Positions 1 to 9,862 of a stretch of 17,456 bases of DNA are shown here, piece by piece. Both the position numbers and the translations under genes were made by a program. How positions within the stretch are numbered: the stretch's first letter is position 1; each line of letters opens with the position of its first letter. The stretch is taken from NCBI GenBank assembly GCA_031278735.1, contig JAITJU010000229.1, positions 1-17,456 on the forward strand, given 5' to 3'. The DNA is from Zoogloeaceae bacterium (GTDB taxonomy: Bacteria > Pseudomonadota > Gammaproteobacteria > Burkholderiales > Rhodocyclaceae). Below the pieces are notes generated by a model, which worked only from the letters and a program-made list of their open reading frames with translations, did no database searches and was not told where the DNA came from.

Positions 1-20
1 GGGGCAGGGTTCGCCGCCTT

Positions 21-830
21 TTACGCGCGGGTTGACGTTGCGGGGGCGTCTTCGCGCCAGGGTTCCTGGCCAGGCACGGGACCGCCTTCGTCCGCCACGC
101 GCTCAACCAGAGTCCAGACGGTTGCCTGTAGATCGTCATTTTCGCCGACATAGGCCTCCGGCGCCTCGCCGATGACGTTCTCCTCATCCGCGCAGGCAAT
201 CAGCAGGCACGGGCAGCTTTTGTCAACGGCGGGCAGGTAGATGCCGGTCCGTTTTGTCCGCTCGCCGGTGCTCACCTGCGCATCGCGGTTCAGGCGGTAA
301 ATGGGCCAGGTCGGCGGCGGCGGAAAAATGCCCCACCGACTTTCCCACATTTCTTCTTTTTCTTCTTTCCAGGTCGGGTAATACAGGTCTCCGAAACTCC
401 CGCCATAGAGCATGCCGGTAATATCAACATAAAGCATTGAAACAAACTGACGGTTCCGCTCGTATTCGGTCCGGAAAGACTCCGGCATCCAGTCGCTGGC
501 GTACTCGCCGCTCCCGATCATGTCGGTACGCAAATCGCTGGCCACGCCAAGGGCGGAGAAGTCTCCAGCCTCCAGCCGGCGCCAGGCTTCGTCCAGGTGC
601 TTATCGGTGCGGGCAAGGTTGGGCAACACCCGCCCGCCCCACACGATGTCTGGCTGCTTAAAGACGGGCAACTTGCGGTAGTGGCGCGGCAGGTTTTGCA
701 TGAATTCGTCCAGGGCCGCGTATCCGGCCTTGACCATGGCCTTGAAGGCATCGCGCATCAGGCCAAAGTATTCCCGGGAAGAATAGCGCTCCAGCAGGTA
801 GATTTGCTGCTCGATTATGGGTGTGCTCAT
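21..830 (-). CDS. Imm71/Imm72-type immunity protein (probable)
   Basis: A 269-aa soluble protein with no signal peptide or membrane segment. The N-terminal third is helical (IYLLERYSSREYFGLMRDAF, residues 10-29), followed by the PDIVWGGRVLPNL segment (60-72). The C-terminal half has a Trp/Pro/Tyr-rich stretch, WPIYRLN (175-181), TGIYLPAVDKSC (195-206) and VWTLVERVADEGG (238-250). From memory these match the Imm71/Imm72 immunity families that neutralise polymorphic toxins delivered by contact-dependent or type VI systems; I could not run a profile search. The ATG is preceded by GGAG at a good distance, and that ribosome-binding site lies inside the last codons of a transposase remnant, whose TGA overlaps the start (ATGA). 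No toxin gene is visible upstream in the window, so this is an orphan immunity gene here or one of several copies continuing past the left edge. The family call is moderate; the reality of the gene is fairly secure. Confidence 0.6.
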   Translation of the reverse strand: MSTPIIEQQIYLLERYSSREYFGLMRDAFKAMVKAGYAALDEFMQNLPRHYRKLPVFKQPDIVWGGRVLPNLARTDKHLDEAWRRLEAGDFSALGVASDLRTDMIGSGEYASDWMPESFRTEYERNRQFVSMLYVDITGMLYGGSFGDLYYPTWKEEKEEMWESRWGIFPPPPTWPIYRLNRDAQVSTGERTKRTGIYLPAVDKSCPCLLIACADEENVIGEAPEAYVGENDDLQATVWTLVERVADEGGPVPGQEPWREDAPATSTRA

Positions 831-1269
831 GATTTCTCCAGTTGTTCGTTGAGCGCGCGGTCATCGCAGGGGGCGCCCGGAAACGCCCTCGCGCTCACGA
901 TCAGGCCCCGCCTGCGGGTCACGGCAATGCCGACCTTAGGCAATTCCTCCACCTCGGCTTCCCCTGACGCCTGCCGGAACCGACCAATCTGCGCGGCATC
1001 GCACGGCATTCGGCGTTTGGTACTCCAGCCCGCTGAAGTATTGCCGCGCCACATTCTCTGACCAGCGTTCCGCCAGTTCTTCATCGCTGACATTGAAGGC
1101 GTGTTTCCGGCAGAGCAGGCAGGCCATCAGCCGACGGCTGTCGCGGACGCGCCGCCGCAAACGCCTGCGTCGTCCCGAACGGGTTTTCCCCTTCGATTAC
1201 CTCGCCGGGGCGACTCTCGTGGGCGAACACAGGCGCCAGCGCCGCCAGCGGGCGCCCAGGGTCGATCAT
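827..1269 (-). pseudogene. Decayed IS5-type transposase (frameshifted, internally deleted)
   Basis: Three overlapping minus-strand frames together give pieces of an IS5-type transposase (DUF772-like N-terminus plus DDE domain). Frame one begins at 1269 with MIDPGRPLAALAPVFAHES and VIEGENPFGTT. Near 1125 homology moves to a second frame with RRLMACLLCRKHAFNVSDEE, LAERWSENVARQYFSGLEY. Near 1020 it moves to a third frame with PCDAAQIGRFRQASGEAEVE. That frame then jumps directly to a piece normally found far downstream, VGIAVTRRRGLIVSARAFPG and LNEQLEK, so most of the catalytic middle is missing. Two frameshifts and a large deletion make it non-functional. No clear terminal inverted repeats or target duplication were found. 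The remnant starts 24 bp after the nuclease gene's stop and runs into the immunity gene's start. The family assignment is from remembered motifs. Confidence 0.75.
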
Positions 1270-1293
1270 CCGGTCAAGTCGAGAACGGAAAAA

Positions 1294-2121
1294 TCATCTG
1301 TTGGCATACTGTTTCTCCCAGTTTTGTCTAAAAACCGAGATTATATTTTCGAGTTCTCGCTTTTCCGATTCTGGATCTTTGTCCTGAATATATTCAATAG
1401 CGGAAAAATCATCGCCGCGTTTTCTGTTTTGTGGTGGTTCAAGCGCTTCAATGAGCAGCGCCTCGAATGTCGCGACAAGGCTGGCAAGTGATGTTTCATT
1501 CAGATTCAGGGAGGTTTCTTTAAGTCCTCCGTCATCGCTTACATCAAGCAGGCCAAACCATGAAAACCGGTTCCAGCGACCGCCTAAACGATCACAGGTG
1601 TGCTCATAAAGGCGCTTGCCAAGCGGACGCTCAACGGCGCGTCCGACATATGCCACAGTATGATGATCGTAAAGAATGTAAATGCCTTTTTGTTTGCCGA
1701 AATCAACTCGCTTGGAAGAAGCCTGTTGTTTTCCATATATTTTCGGGTCGTTGCGCCATACAATACGTTTGCGATCCCAATACATGCCGAAGGCGTAAAT
1801 GATCGAGCCAGATGATTCCGCGTCCCGTTCGACAGACGTTTTGGGCTTCTTCTTGTTCAAGCCTTGGGATGAATTTTCAGCCAATGCCAATGGGGGATTC
1901 TTGAGCGCAAATATGCCTCTCCCAACGCGAATGAAAGGCGATTTTTCTCCATCATGTTTTATGGAGGCCGCCATGCGGGCATTCACTGTTGCAGCGGGGG
2001 TTGCCCCATCGGTCTTGAAGTAACCGCAAGATAAGATTCGTTCGGATATTTCCGAGTAATGCAGTGGCGCGGCGGATTCCGCAAGCACCTTTTTTATGGC
2101 CTCTTCCCAGGATTTTTCCAT
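1294..2121 (-). CDS. HARE-HTH / GIY-YIG nuclease fusion protein
   Basis: A 275-aa protein with two recognisable modules. Residues 3-74 form a HARE-HTH winged helix (SWEEAIKKVLAES, PLHYSEISERIL, then VNARMAASI and FIRVGRGIFALK), a DNA-binding module known from restriction enzymes and chromatin proteins. After a Lys/Ser-rich linker (75-105) comes a GIY-YIG nuclease: KGIYILYD (145-152) and AYVGRA (157-162) supply the signature, RLYEH (170-174) the Arg/His region, Glu220 in TFEALLIEALEPP the metal ligand, and Asn232 the conserved Asn. All key positions look intact, so it is probably active as an endonuclease, plausibly in restriction or defence; its target is unknown. The ATG at 2121 has GGAG six bases upstream; a TTG 13 codons earlier (2160) is possible but has a poorly spaced site. 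Its base composition is visibly AT-richer than the neighbours, suggesting acquisition. It follows uvrA and has its own likely promoter. Confidence 0.82.
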   Translation of the reverse strand: MEKSWEEAIKKVLAESAAPLHYSEISERILSCGYFKTDGATPAATVNARMAASIKHDGEKSPFIRVGRGIFALKNPPLALAENSSQGLNKKKPKTSVERDAESSGSIIYAFGMYWDRKRIVWRNDPKIYGKQQASSKRVDFGKQKGIYILYDHHTVAYVGRAVERPLGKRLYEHTCDRLGGRWNRFSWFGLLDVSDDGGLKETSLNLNETSLASLVATFEALLIEALEPPQNRKRGDDFSAIEYIQDKDPESEKRELENIISVFRQNWEKQYANR

Positions 2122-2183
2122 TGCTTTCTCCAAGAGTTTGAACACCAGATTCTTTTGCAAGACTCCGGTCGCTGCAAGGCATT

Positions 2184-2204
2184 ATTATAGCAAGTCGCCA
2201 ATCA

Positions 2205-2213
<9 letters not shown>
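2184..2213 (-). promoter_or_regulatory. Candidate sigma-70 promoter for the nuclease gene
   Basis: On the minus strand TTGGGG (2208-2213) is followed after 18 bases by a perfect TATAAT (2184-2189). The -35 box lies in the last codons of uvrA and the -10 box in the short gap before the HARE/GIY-YIG gene. The expected start near 2177 gives a leader of about 55 nt to the ATG at 2121. The -35 box matches consensus at only three positions. Confidence 0.45.
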
Positions 2214-5030
<2,817 letters not shown>

Positions 5031-5067
5031 TGCGTTTTGGGGTTGGATGATGGATTGCGCTTCCGCG

Positions 5068-6183
5068 CTATTCGAGCGGGCAGGTTCCCGGCTTCACGTT
5101 GTCGGCGGCGCGTATTGCCGCCAGATCGCCGTCCCGGGTATCGGGATCGCCCGCCAGAAAGGTCACGCGCCGACCCTGTTTGACTTGTACGCCCAGGCGC
5201 CCTGGCTGGTCGATCACGGTGTAGGTCGTGTCGCCGATGCCGAAACAAACGCTGTCGTTTTCCGCGTCCAGGGTAAGGATGTGCTCGCCGCGGGATTTTC
5301 CCGGCGGCATGACGCCTGCCGCGGCAAGTTCGTAGCTGTATTCGACCTCGGCGCGATCTTTATCCTTGTCCTTCTTGTTCAGCAACACGTAATCCGCCAT
5401 GCCGTATTCGAAAAGCAGCACGACTTCCTTGCGCGGCGCTGATTTCAGCCCGAACCGGAATGCGATGGGCGGCGGCGTCCCGGTGTAGTCTTCTCCGGGC
5501 AGCGTGTATCGATGCGTTGTTTTCTCGCTTTTCCCACTGCCCTCGATGACCGTTTCTTCCAGATAATTTCCGCTTGCCAACATCCCCTCTTCACGGGCGT
5601 ATATGCGGCGCAACCGGTCGCCATCGACCTCGTATGTCTCGAATAAATGCCAGCAACAGCCGCTTTTCGTCATGACGCGGATCGTTTTTTCTTCTGCGTT
5701 GGTCTGGAAGAACCCGCAATATTCCTGCGCCAGGCCGGTAAAGTCCTCGTTGTGCGTAAACCCGCCCTTGTCGTTCGCCAGGTAGACCTGGAAGGAGGGG
5801 CCGTGATAACACGAAAACTGTCCGTCCATGAGCGCCAGGTCCTTTTTGCCGTCGAAATTGAAATCCTCGTGGATCAGCAAACTTTGTTCGCCATACGGCA
5901 GTTCGTGCACATTGGCGCGGATTTTCCCCTCGTCGACATCAAAGGTCAGTTCCTCGGACTCGATCGTGATAATGGGTTTTCCCGGATGTTTGCGGTCGTA
6001 TACCCGGATGACGCCGGGGATGAAAACCTCGCCGAGCGCCTCGCGCTCCACCGTCACCCTGGCGTAATGGCGTTCGGAGAATTCCCCGACATCAAACGTG
6101 ACCGGCTCGGCCCGCGCCGCTACCGCTGCCGCCAGCGAAAGAATGGGCGCAAGCAGCATGGCCAGCATGATTGAAACGCGCAT
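5068..6183 (-). CDS. Exported XAC2610-like protein with Ca-binding loop
   Basis: A 371-aa protein with a clear signal peptide: MRVSIMLAML then a hydrophobic core and ARA|EP as a likely cleavage site after residue 25, so it should be periplasmic. The start at 6183 is chosen because AGGAG sits just upstream and the signal peptide begins there; the open frame extends 29 codons further up without support. Residues 103-120 contain LIHEDFNFDGKKDLALMD, a DxNxDGxxD calcium-type loop, followed by SCYHGPSFQVYL, EYCGFFQ and SGCCWHLFETYEV. This pattern resembles the XAC2610-related family, whose Xanthomonas namesake inhibits a lysozyme-like type IV secretion effector; whether this protein inhibits anything is unknown. 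Several cysteines (125, 156, 176, 177) could form disulfides. The rest of the protein is not recognised. It lies alone between a strong terminator and uvrA. Confidence 0.72.
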   Translation of the reverse strand: MRVSIMLAMLLAPILSLAAAVAARAEPVTFDVGEFSERHYARVTVEREALGEVFIPGVIRVYDRKHPGKPIITIESEELTFDVDEGKIRANVHELPYGEQSLLIHEDFNFDGKKDLALMDGQFSCYHGPSFQVYLANDKGGFTHNEDFTGLAQEYCGFFQTNAEEKTIRVMTKSGCCWHLFETYEVDGDRLRRIYAREEGMLASGNYLEETVIEGSGKSEKTTHRYTLPGEDYTGTPPPIAFRFGLKSAPRKEVVLLFEYGMADYVLLNKKDKDKDRAEVEYSYELAAAGVMPPGKSRGEHILTLDAENDSVCFGIGDTTYTVIDQPGRLGVQVKQGRRVTFLAGDPDTRDGDLAAIRAADNVKPGTCPLE

Positions 6184-6404
6184 GTTCTTCTCCTCGCGGA
6201 CTTCCATGGTCATTGAGTCGGCTGCATGGGAGGGGTCATGCAGGCCATGAAAAAGGTCAGGGTACGGCATCTTGCGCGGGGACGCAATCGGGAAACGCTC
6301 CCGAATTCTCTTCAGGAGAAGGGGCGTCCCAAAAAATCATATGTCGAACGCAATTGCCTTGCGCCGGACGGGCGGAGCGATAAAAAAGCTCTCAGGTCGA
6401 TCTG

Positions 6405-6459
6405 CCTTCCCCTCAAAAAAACGCCCCCGTTTTCAGGAGGCGTTTTTTTGAGGGGAAGG
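6405..6459 (-). terminator. Strong symmetrical rho-independent terminator after phaM
   Basis: A perfect 21-bp inverted repeat has arms at 6405-6425 and 6439-6459, separated by 13 nt. The GC-rich core (GCC...GGC) is extended inwards by a few further pairs, leaving a loop of about 7 nt. Each arm carries a run of seven A or T, so either strand gives a stem followed by a T tract and it can work in both directions. It starts 15 bp after the phaM stop and shields the downstream XAC2610-like gene. Confidence 0.9.
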
Positions 6460-6473
6460 AAGGCGGGCTTTTT

Positions 6474-7007
6474 TCAGCTTCCCGTTTTTTTCGCGGGCTT
6501 TGCCGGCGCGCCCCTGGGTTTGGCGGCAGGCTTTGTCGGCGTGGTCTTGGGCGTGGCGCTGGCGGCTCTGGCGCGGTCGACTGCCGCGTTGGCGCGGTCG
6601 GCGGCGGCTTTTACTTCGCCTTCCAGATGCTTTTGCAAGCCTTCCTGCACTTGCTGCATCATGTTGAACGGCCACAGCGTCGCGCGTTGCAGCGTCTCAC
6701 CAATGGAAGCGGCCTGGGCGGTGCCGCCGGGCGTTTCGGCGGCACCCTGTTTTTCCGAATGGCGCATGATTTTGCCCACGGCCTCCACGGAAGACAGGGT
6801 GGTTTTCTGCATTTCCAGACCCTGAATGGTCATTTGCAGCATGGAAAGATTCACGCGCAACCAACCTTCCACCGCCTTGAGATCGGCGATGTTCTTTTCC
6901 AGATCGGACTGATTGAAGGTTGGCGTCACCATGCCGGGCATGGCAAATCCCAGCTTGCTCCACATCTGGCGGACAAATTCCATTGGATCGTGTGTCGGTA
7001 TCGTCAT
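6474..7007 (-). CDS. phaM: PhaM-like PHA granule regulatory protein
   Basis: A 177-aa protein of the PhaM family. In Ralstonia eutropha PhaM binds PHA synthase PhaC, controls the number and size of polyhydroxybutyrate granules and tethers them to the nucleoid. The N-terminus has the family block DPMEFVRQMWSKLGFAMPGM (7-26), then SDLEKNIADLKAVEGWLRVN (34-53) and LSMLQMTIQGLEMQ. The middle is helical and Ala/Glu-rich (about 118-148). The last 25-30 residues are a Lys/Pro/Ala tail (PTKPAAKPRG, APAKPAKKTGS), the DNA-binding type of tail expected. AAAGGAG precedes the ATG at good spacing. It lies between ssb and a strong terminator, probably read from its own promoter as well as from ssb. Its presence implies that the organism makes PHA, although no pha synthesis gene is in the window. 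Confidence 0.82.
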   Translation of the reverse strand: MTIPTHDPMEFVRQMWSKLGFAMPGMVTPTFNQSDLEKNIADLKAVEGWLRVNLSMLQMTIQGLEMQKTTLSSVEAVGKIMRHSEKQGAAETPGGTAQAASIGETLQRATLWPFNMMQQVQEGLQKHLEGEVKAAADRANAAVDRARAASATPKTTPTKPAAKPRGAPAKPAKKTGS

Positions 7008-7034
7008 TTTCAGCTCCTTTTGGTGAGGACATCC

Positions 7035-7040
7035 ATTATA
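7035..7040 (-). promoter_or_regulatory. Possible -10 element upstream of phaM
   Basis: A perfect minus-strand TATAAT sits 28 bp before the phaM ATG, in the 73-bp gap after ssb. No good -35 hexamer is found at 16-18 bp spacing, so support is weak. Confidence 0.3.
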
Positions 7041-7080
7041 TTAGCCGAGTTCATCCGGCGGCGCCGAAACAACGCGCCGT

Positions 7081-7539
7081 TCAGAATGGAATATCGTCGT
7101 CGCCGAGATCATCGAAGGCCGGTTTTTTCGGGCTGGCGGCGGGCGGCGCGTCGGGCGCGGCGCCGACGTAGCCGCTGCCGCCCGCGGGAGCCTCGCCCGC
7201 GCCTTCGCGCTTGCCCAGCATGGTCATGTCCGTAGCTTCGATGTCAGTGGAATAGCGATCATTGCCGTCCTTGTCCTGCCATTTGCGGGTTTTTATGCGC
7301 CCCTCGACATAGACCTGCGATCCCTTCTTCAGGTATTGCCCGGCGATTTCCGCCAGTCGGCGGTAAAACACGATGCGATGCCATTCGGTTGTTTCACGGC
7401 GTTCACCGCTTTGTTTGTCTTTCCAGCTTTCCGTGGTGGCGATGCGGATGTTGCAAATCGCGTCGCCGGAAGCGGAATAGCGGATTTCCGGGTCGGCGCC
7501 CAGGTTCCCGATGAGAATGACTTTATTGACGGATGCCAT
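7081..7539 (-). CDS. ssb: Single-stranded DNA-binding protein
   Basis: Binds and protects single-stranded DNA in replication, recombination and repair. The 152 aa begin with the family start MASVNKVILIGNLGADPEIR and carry the OB-fold through WKDKQSGERRETTEWHRIVF and LKKGSQVYVEGRIKTRKWQD. A Gly/Ala/Pro-rich linker (about 111-143) leads to the acidic tip DDLGDDDIPF, the partner-binding tail. The start at 7539 is set by homology and by AAGGAG just upstream; the open frame extends much further but only as an antisense-like shadow in the MFS gene. It lies 62 bp after the MFS transporter stop, an arrangement common in betaproteobacteria. Confidence 0.97.
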   Translation of the reverse strand: MASVNKVILIGNLGADPEIRYSASGDAICNIRIATTESWKDKQSGERRETTEWHRIVFYRRLAEIAGQYLKKGSQVYVEGRIKTRKWQDKDGNDRYSTDIEATDMTMLGKREGAGEAPAGGSGYVGAAPDAPPAASPKKPAFDDLGDDDIPF

Positions 7540-7601
7540 GAATGCTTCTCCTTGTGAATGAACGGGTTGATGATAAAGCGAAAATCCGTTTCCCGCGCGG
7601 A

Positions 7602-8816
7602 TCAGGCGGTCGCGTTTTGCAGGGGCGGGGCGGAGCGCGGCGGCGGCGGATGGATGCCGCAGGCCAGCGTCAGCCAGAGCATGACCGCCAGCGCGCAAAA
7701 AATAAAAACCGCGCCGTTGCCCAGACGTTCCGCCAGCGCGCCGCCGACGATGCCGCCCGCGAACAACCCCAGCGCCTGCAACGTGTTGTAGACGCCCAGC
7801 GCCTTGCCTTTGGCGTGCGGCGGCGCAATGCGGGAAATGAGCGAAGGCTGGATGGCTTCCAGCACGTTGAAGGCGACGAAAAAGAGGGTGATCCACAAAA
7901 AAAGCGTCGCCAGACTGTCGCCCGCCAGCCGGAATCCGGCAAGCACGACTGCCAGCAGGACGATGGCGCCGATGAAGACGTGCTTCATGCGCCTCTTCCT
8001 TTCCGCGGCAATGACGGCGGGCGTCATCAGCGCAAAGGAAATGAGCACGGCGGGCAGATAAACCTGCCAGTGCGCGCCGCCCGGCAGATGTCCCGCTTCG
8101 ACCAGCAGCGTGGGCGCCAGCACCCAGAGCGCCATTTGCGTGAGATGGAGGACAAAAACGCCAAAATTGAGGCGCATGAGTTGCGGTTCCCGCAGCACGG
8201 CGGCAATCGCCACTGGCGGGCCGGGAATGGGCGGCGGCGCGACGGGAACGACGCGAATCAGGACAGCGATGGCCGCCAGCGCCAGAAATCCGGTAAGCCA
8301 GAAAATGCCGCGCATCCCGATCCAGTTGAAGAGCAGGGGCGCGGCGACCATGGAAACAGCGAAAACCAGACCGATGGAAGCGCCGATCATGCCCATCATG
8401 CGCGCGCGGCATTCCTCGCGCGTCAGGTCGGCCGCCAGTGCCGTGACCGCGGCGGAAATCGCGCCCGCGCCCTGAATCACCCGCCCGGCAATCATCCAGT
8501 ACATGTCCGGCGCCAGCGCCGCCATGAAACTGCCCAACGCGAAAAGCAGAAGCCCGGCGATAATCACCGGCTTTCTGCCCAGACGATCAGAGGCGGCCCC
8601 CCAGACGATTTGCAGACAGGCTTGTGTGCCGCCGTAAGCGCCCAGCGCCAATCCGACCAACAGCAGGTTGTCGCCGCCCTTGATGTCGCCCGCGTGCAGC
8701 GCGAATACCGGAAGGATCAGGAAAAGCCCCAGCATCCGCAAGCCAAAAATGGCGGCAAGGCCGATGCCGATACGCCGCTCGGCAGTCGTTAAACGGTCAG
8801 GAGAAATACGATTCAT
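7602..8816 (-). CDS. MFS transporter (YajR-like / drug-proton antiporter type)
   Basis: A 404-aa inner-membrane protein with about twelve hydrophobic segments, the first starting near residue 16 (RIGIGLAAIFGLRMLGLFLI). The major facilitator motif A is GAASDRLGRKP (73-83), between helices 2 and 3. A second-half loop with PPHAKGKALGVYNTLQALG is typical of the YajR/YfcJ-like group found beside ssb in betaproteobacteria. The substrate cannot be told from sequence. The C-terminus is a short proline-rich cytoplasmic tail (PPPPRSAPPLQ). There is no strong Shine-Dalgarno sequence before the ATG at 8816, and no better start was seen. ssb follows 62 bp downstream and may be co-transcribed. Confidence 0.92.
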   Translation of the reverse strand: MNRISPDRLTTAERRIGIGLAAIFGLRMLGLFLILPVFALHAGDIKGGDNLLLVGLALGAYGGTQACLQIVWGAASDRLGRKPVIIAGLLLFALGSFMAALAPDMYWMIAGRVIQGAGAISAAVTALAADLTREECRARMMGMIGASIGLVFAVSMVAAPLLFNWIGMRGIFWLTGFLALAAIAVLIRVVPVAPPPIPGPPVAIAAVLREPQLMRLNFGVFVLHLTQMALWVLAPTLLVEAGHLPGGAHWQVYLPAVLISFALMTPAVIAAERKRRMKHVFIGAIVLLAVVLAGFRLAGDSLATLFLWITLFFVAFNVLEAIQPSLISRIAPPHAKGKALGVYNTLQALGLFAGGIVGGALAERLGNGAVFIFCALAVMLWLTLACGIHPPPPRSAPPLQNATA

Positions 8817-9296
8817 GAAGACGGGAAAAAATGGGAAGAGGCGGCTATAGTAACAAATCGGAGGACAGGGGGATCACAGGGCAATCGCGCCATCTCCGCC
8901 AGTTTTCCGGCGCGCTTGCCGCAGAGGCGGTTTTTTCCGTGGAGAAGAAAAATGATCGCATCGCCCGCGCCGCGGCGCGGACACGGCCTTCATAGAAGAC
9001 CAACGTCATATATACGGGCAGGCCATGCCGTCGAAAGCATGACCATCATCCGCCGCTTCGCGCTCCGTCTTCTGTAACAGGACGCCCCCCGCGAATCCGG
9101 CATCGAAAACAAGCGATTGCGCATGGCCGATGCCCCGAATTGCCGTGTCGTGATTCCATTCTCCTCAACGCCCCCGGCTCGCAAAAACCGCATGACGCGG
9201 TTTGCCTGGCCGTGGAGCGGGCACCACGGCCCCGATGGGTTTCTCTGCCGTTGCCTGCGGCGCGCGCAGTCGCCAACTTTTCCATCCTCTGAATTG
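8817..9296. other. 480-bp stretch without a convincing gene
   Basis: Both strands were read. The minus-strand frames here (106 and 84 aa) are Arg/Ser/Gly-rich, have no recognisable motifs and no good ribosome-binding site. A 16-bp perfect palindrome of C and G lies at 8965-8980. A CCGC-AGAG-GCGG hairpin followed by six T (8919-8936) points along the plus strand but serves no plus-strand gene. The MFS promoter should lie at the left end; no consensus boxes are clear. It may be decayed sequence. Confidence 0.5.
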
Positions 9297-9671
9297 TCAT
9301 GCCTTTTCATTCACGCGGGAATTCCGGGGGAAGCGCGGGGCGCTCGCGGCATCCATGGCGGCAAGACCGGCGGTTTTGATGAGCGAACGCAGCAATCCTT
9401 CCGTGCCGTAGCCTTGCCTGCCCAGCTGGCGCAGATCCTCCGCCAGCGCGCTGGCTTCCGCGCGGATGTCTTCCTCGTCCGGCAATGCCTCCTCATCCGC
9501 CTGCGCCAGCGTTCGTATCGAGCGCAACAATTCCTGCAAGGCGCGTCCCGCGTCGGGATGGATCGCCGTTACCGCCTCGACCCGGCGCGGCCCCAGACCC
9601 GCCAGATACCGCGGCGTTCGCCCGTTGCGCCGAGCTTCCGGCATGACATGATATAGCGGCATGATGTTCAT
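9297..9671 (-). CDS. Hypothetical protein behind a poly-G tract
   Basis: A 124-aa protein I do not recognise. It starts MNIMPLYHVMPEARRNGRTP and is then mostly helical, with LQELLRSIRTLAQADEEALP (47-66), EDIRAEASALAEDLRQLG and GLLRSLIKTAG. It has no signal peptide or membrane segment and is charged, with acidic and arginine clusters. GGAGG lies 8 nt before the ATG, a strong ribosome-binding site, directly behind a run of eight G. The ATG overlaps the TGA of the preceding small frame (ATGA), so the two may be translationally coupled. One extra G in the run would join this protein to that frame as one 188-aa product. The codon composition fits a real GC-rich gene. The function is unknown. Confidence 0.55.
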   Translation of the reverse strand: MNIMPLYHVMPEARRNGRTPRYLAGLGPRRVEAVTAIHPDAGRALQELLRSIRTLAQADEEALPDEEDIRAEASALAEDLRQLGRQGYGTEGLLRSLIKTAGLAAMDAASAPRFPRNSRVNEKA

Positions 9672-9862
9672 TTTGCCTGCCTCCCCCCCCTCTTTAGCGG
9701 CAGGAACCGGTCTGGTTTTAGGATATCCTCCGCGCCCGCAGGGGAAAACCGCTTGCGGCAGAAAGGCGAGCCGTTGAAAAAAGCGTCCGCGAGGCCACGC
9801 CAGATGGCCACACGACGATTTTCGGTCAGCAGAAGGTTTCGCGCGCCATCCGTGAGAATCAC
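9668..9862 (-). CDS. Small reading frame ending in the poly-G tract (possible N-terminal part of the next gene)
   Basis: A 64-aa frame starting at GTG, since no ATG is available before the upstream stop at 9887-9889; no Shine-Dalgarno sequence precedes it. It begins MILTDGARNLLLTENRRVAI and ends LKRGGRQAK, the Gly-Gly pair being encoded by the eight-G run at 9683-9690. It is not recognised. It is either a short gene coupled by ATGA overlap to the 124-aa frame downstream, or the 5' part of a single gene split by a one-base length change in the G run. With nine G the translation passes the stop and continues into the downstream protein. The call is tentative. Confidence 0.35.
   Translation of the reverse strand: MILTDGARNLLLTENRRVAIWRGLADAFFNGSPFCRKRFSPAGAEDILKPDRFLPLKRGGRQAK
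9683..9690 (-). repeat. Homopolymer run of eight G (slippage site)
   Basis: Eight C on the plus strand read as eight G within the coding strand of the 64-aa frame, immediately before the GGAGG ribosome-binding site of the 124-aa frame. The start-to-start distance of the two frames is 191 bases, so a change of +1 or -2 puts them in the same frame. This is the layout of a phase-variable tract, or of a sequencing or assembly error. Confidence 0.85.

Noticed and set aside
2122..2160. Upstream TTG start adding 13 residues to the HARE/GIY-YIG protein
   Set aside because: Its GGAG is only two bases from the TTG, whereas the ATG at 2121 has GGAG at proper spacing and begins right at the domain.
6184..6270. 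Upstream ATG adding 29 residues to the XAC2610-like protein
   Set aside because: It would bury the signal peptide, and AGGAG is placed for the ATG at 6183.
8896..8936. Short GC hairpin with six T on the plus strand
   Set aside because: It resembles a terminator, but the stem is only 4-5 bp and no plus-strand gene precedes it.
8965..8980. 16-bp perfect GC palindrome
   Set aside because: Short alternating C/G palindromes are common at this GC content, and no loop, partner copy or site function is evident.
8990..9310. Minus-strand 106-aa and 84-aa frames after the 124-aa protein
   Set aside because: Low-complexity Arg/Ser/Gly-rich translations with no motif and no good ribosome-binding site; the two frames overlap each other in different phases.
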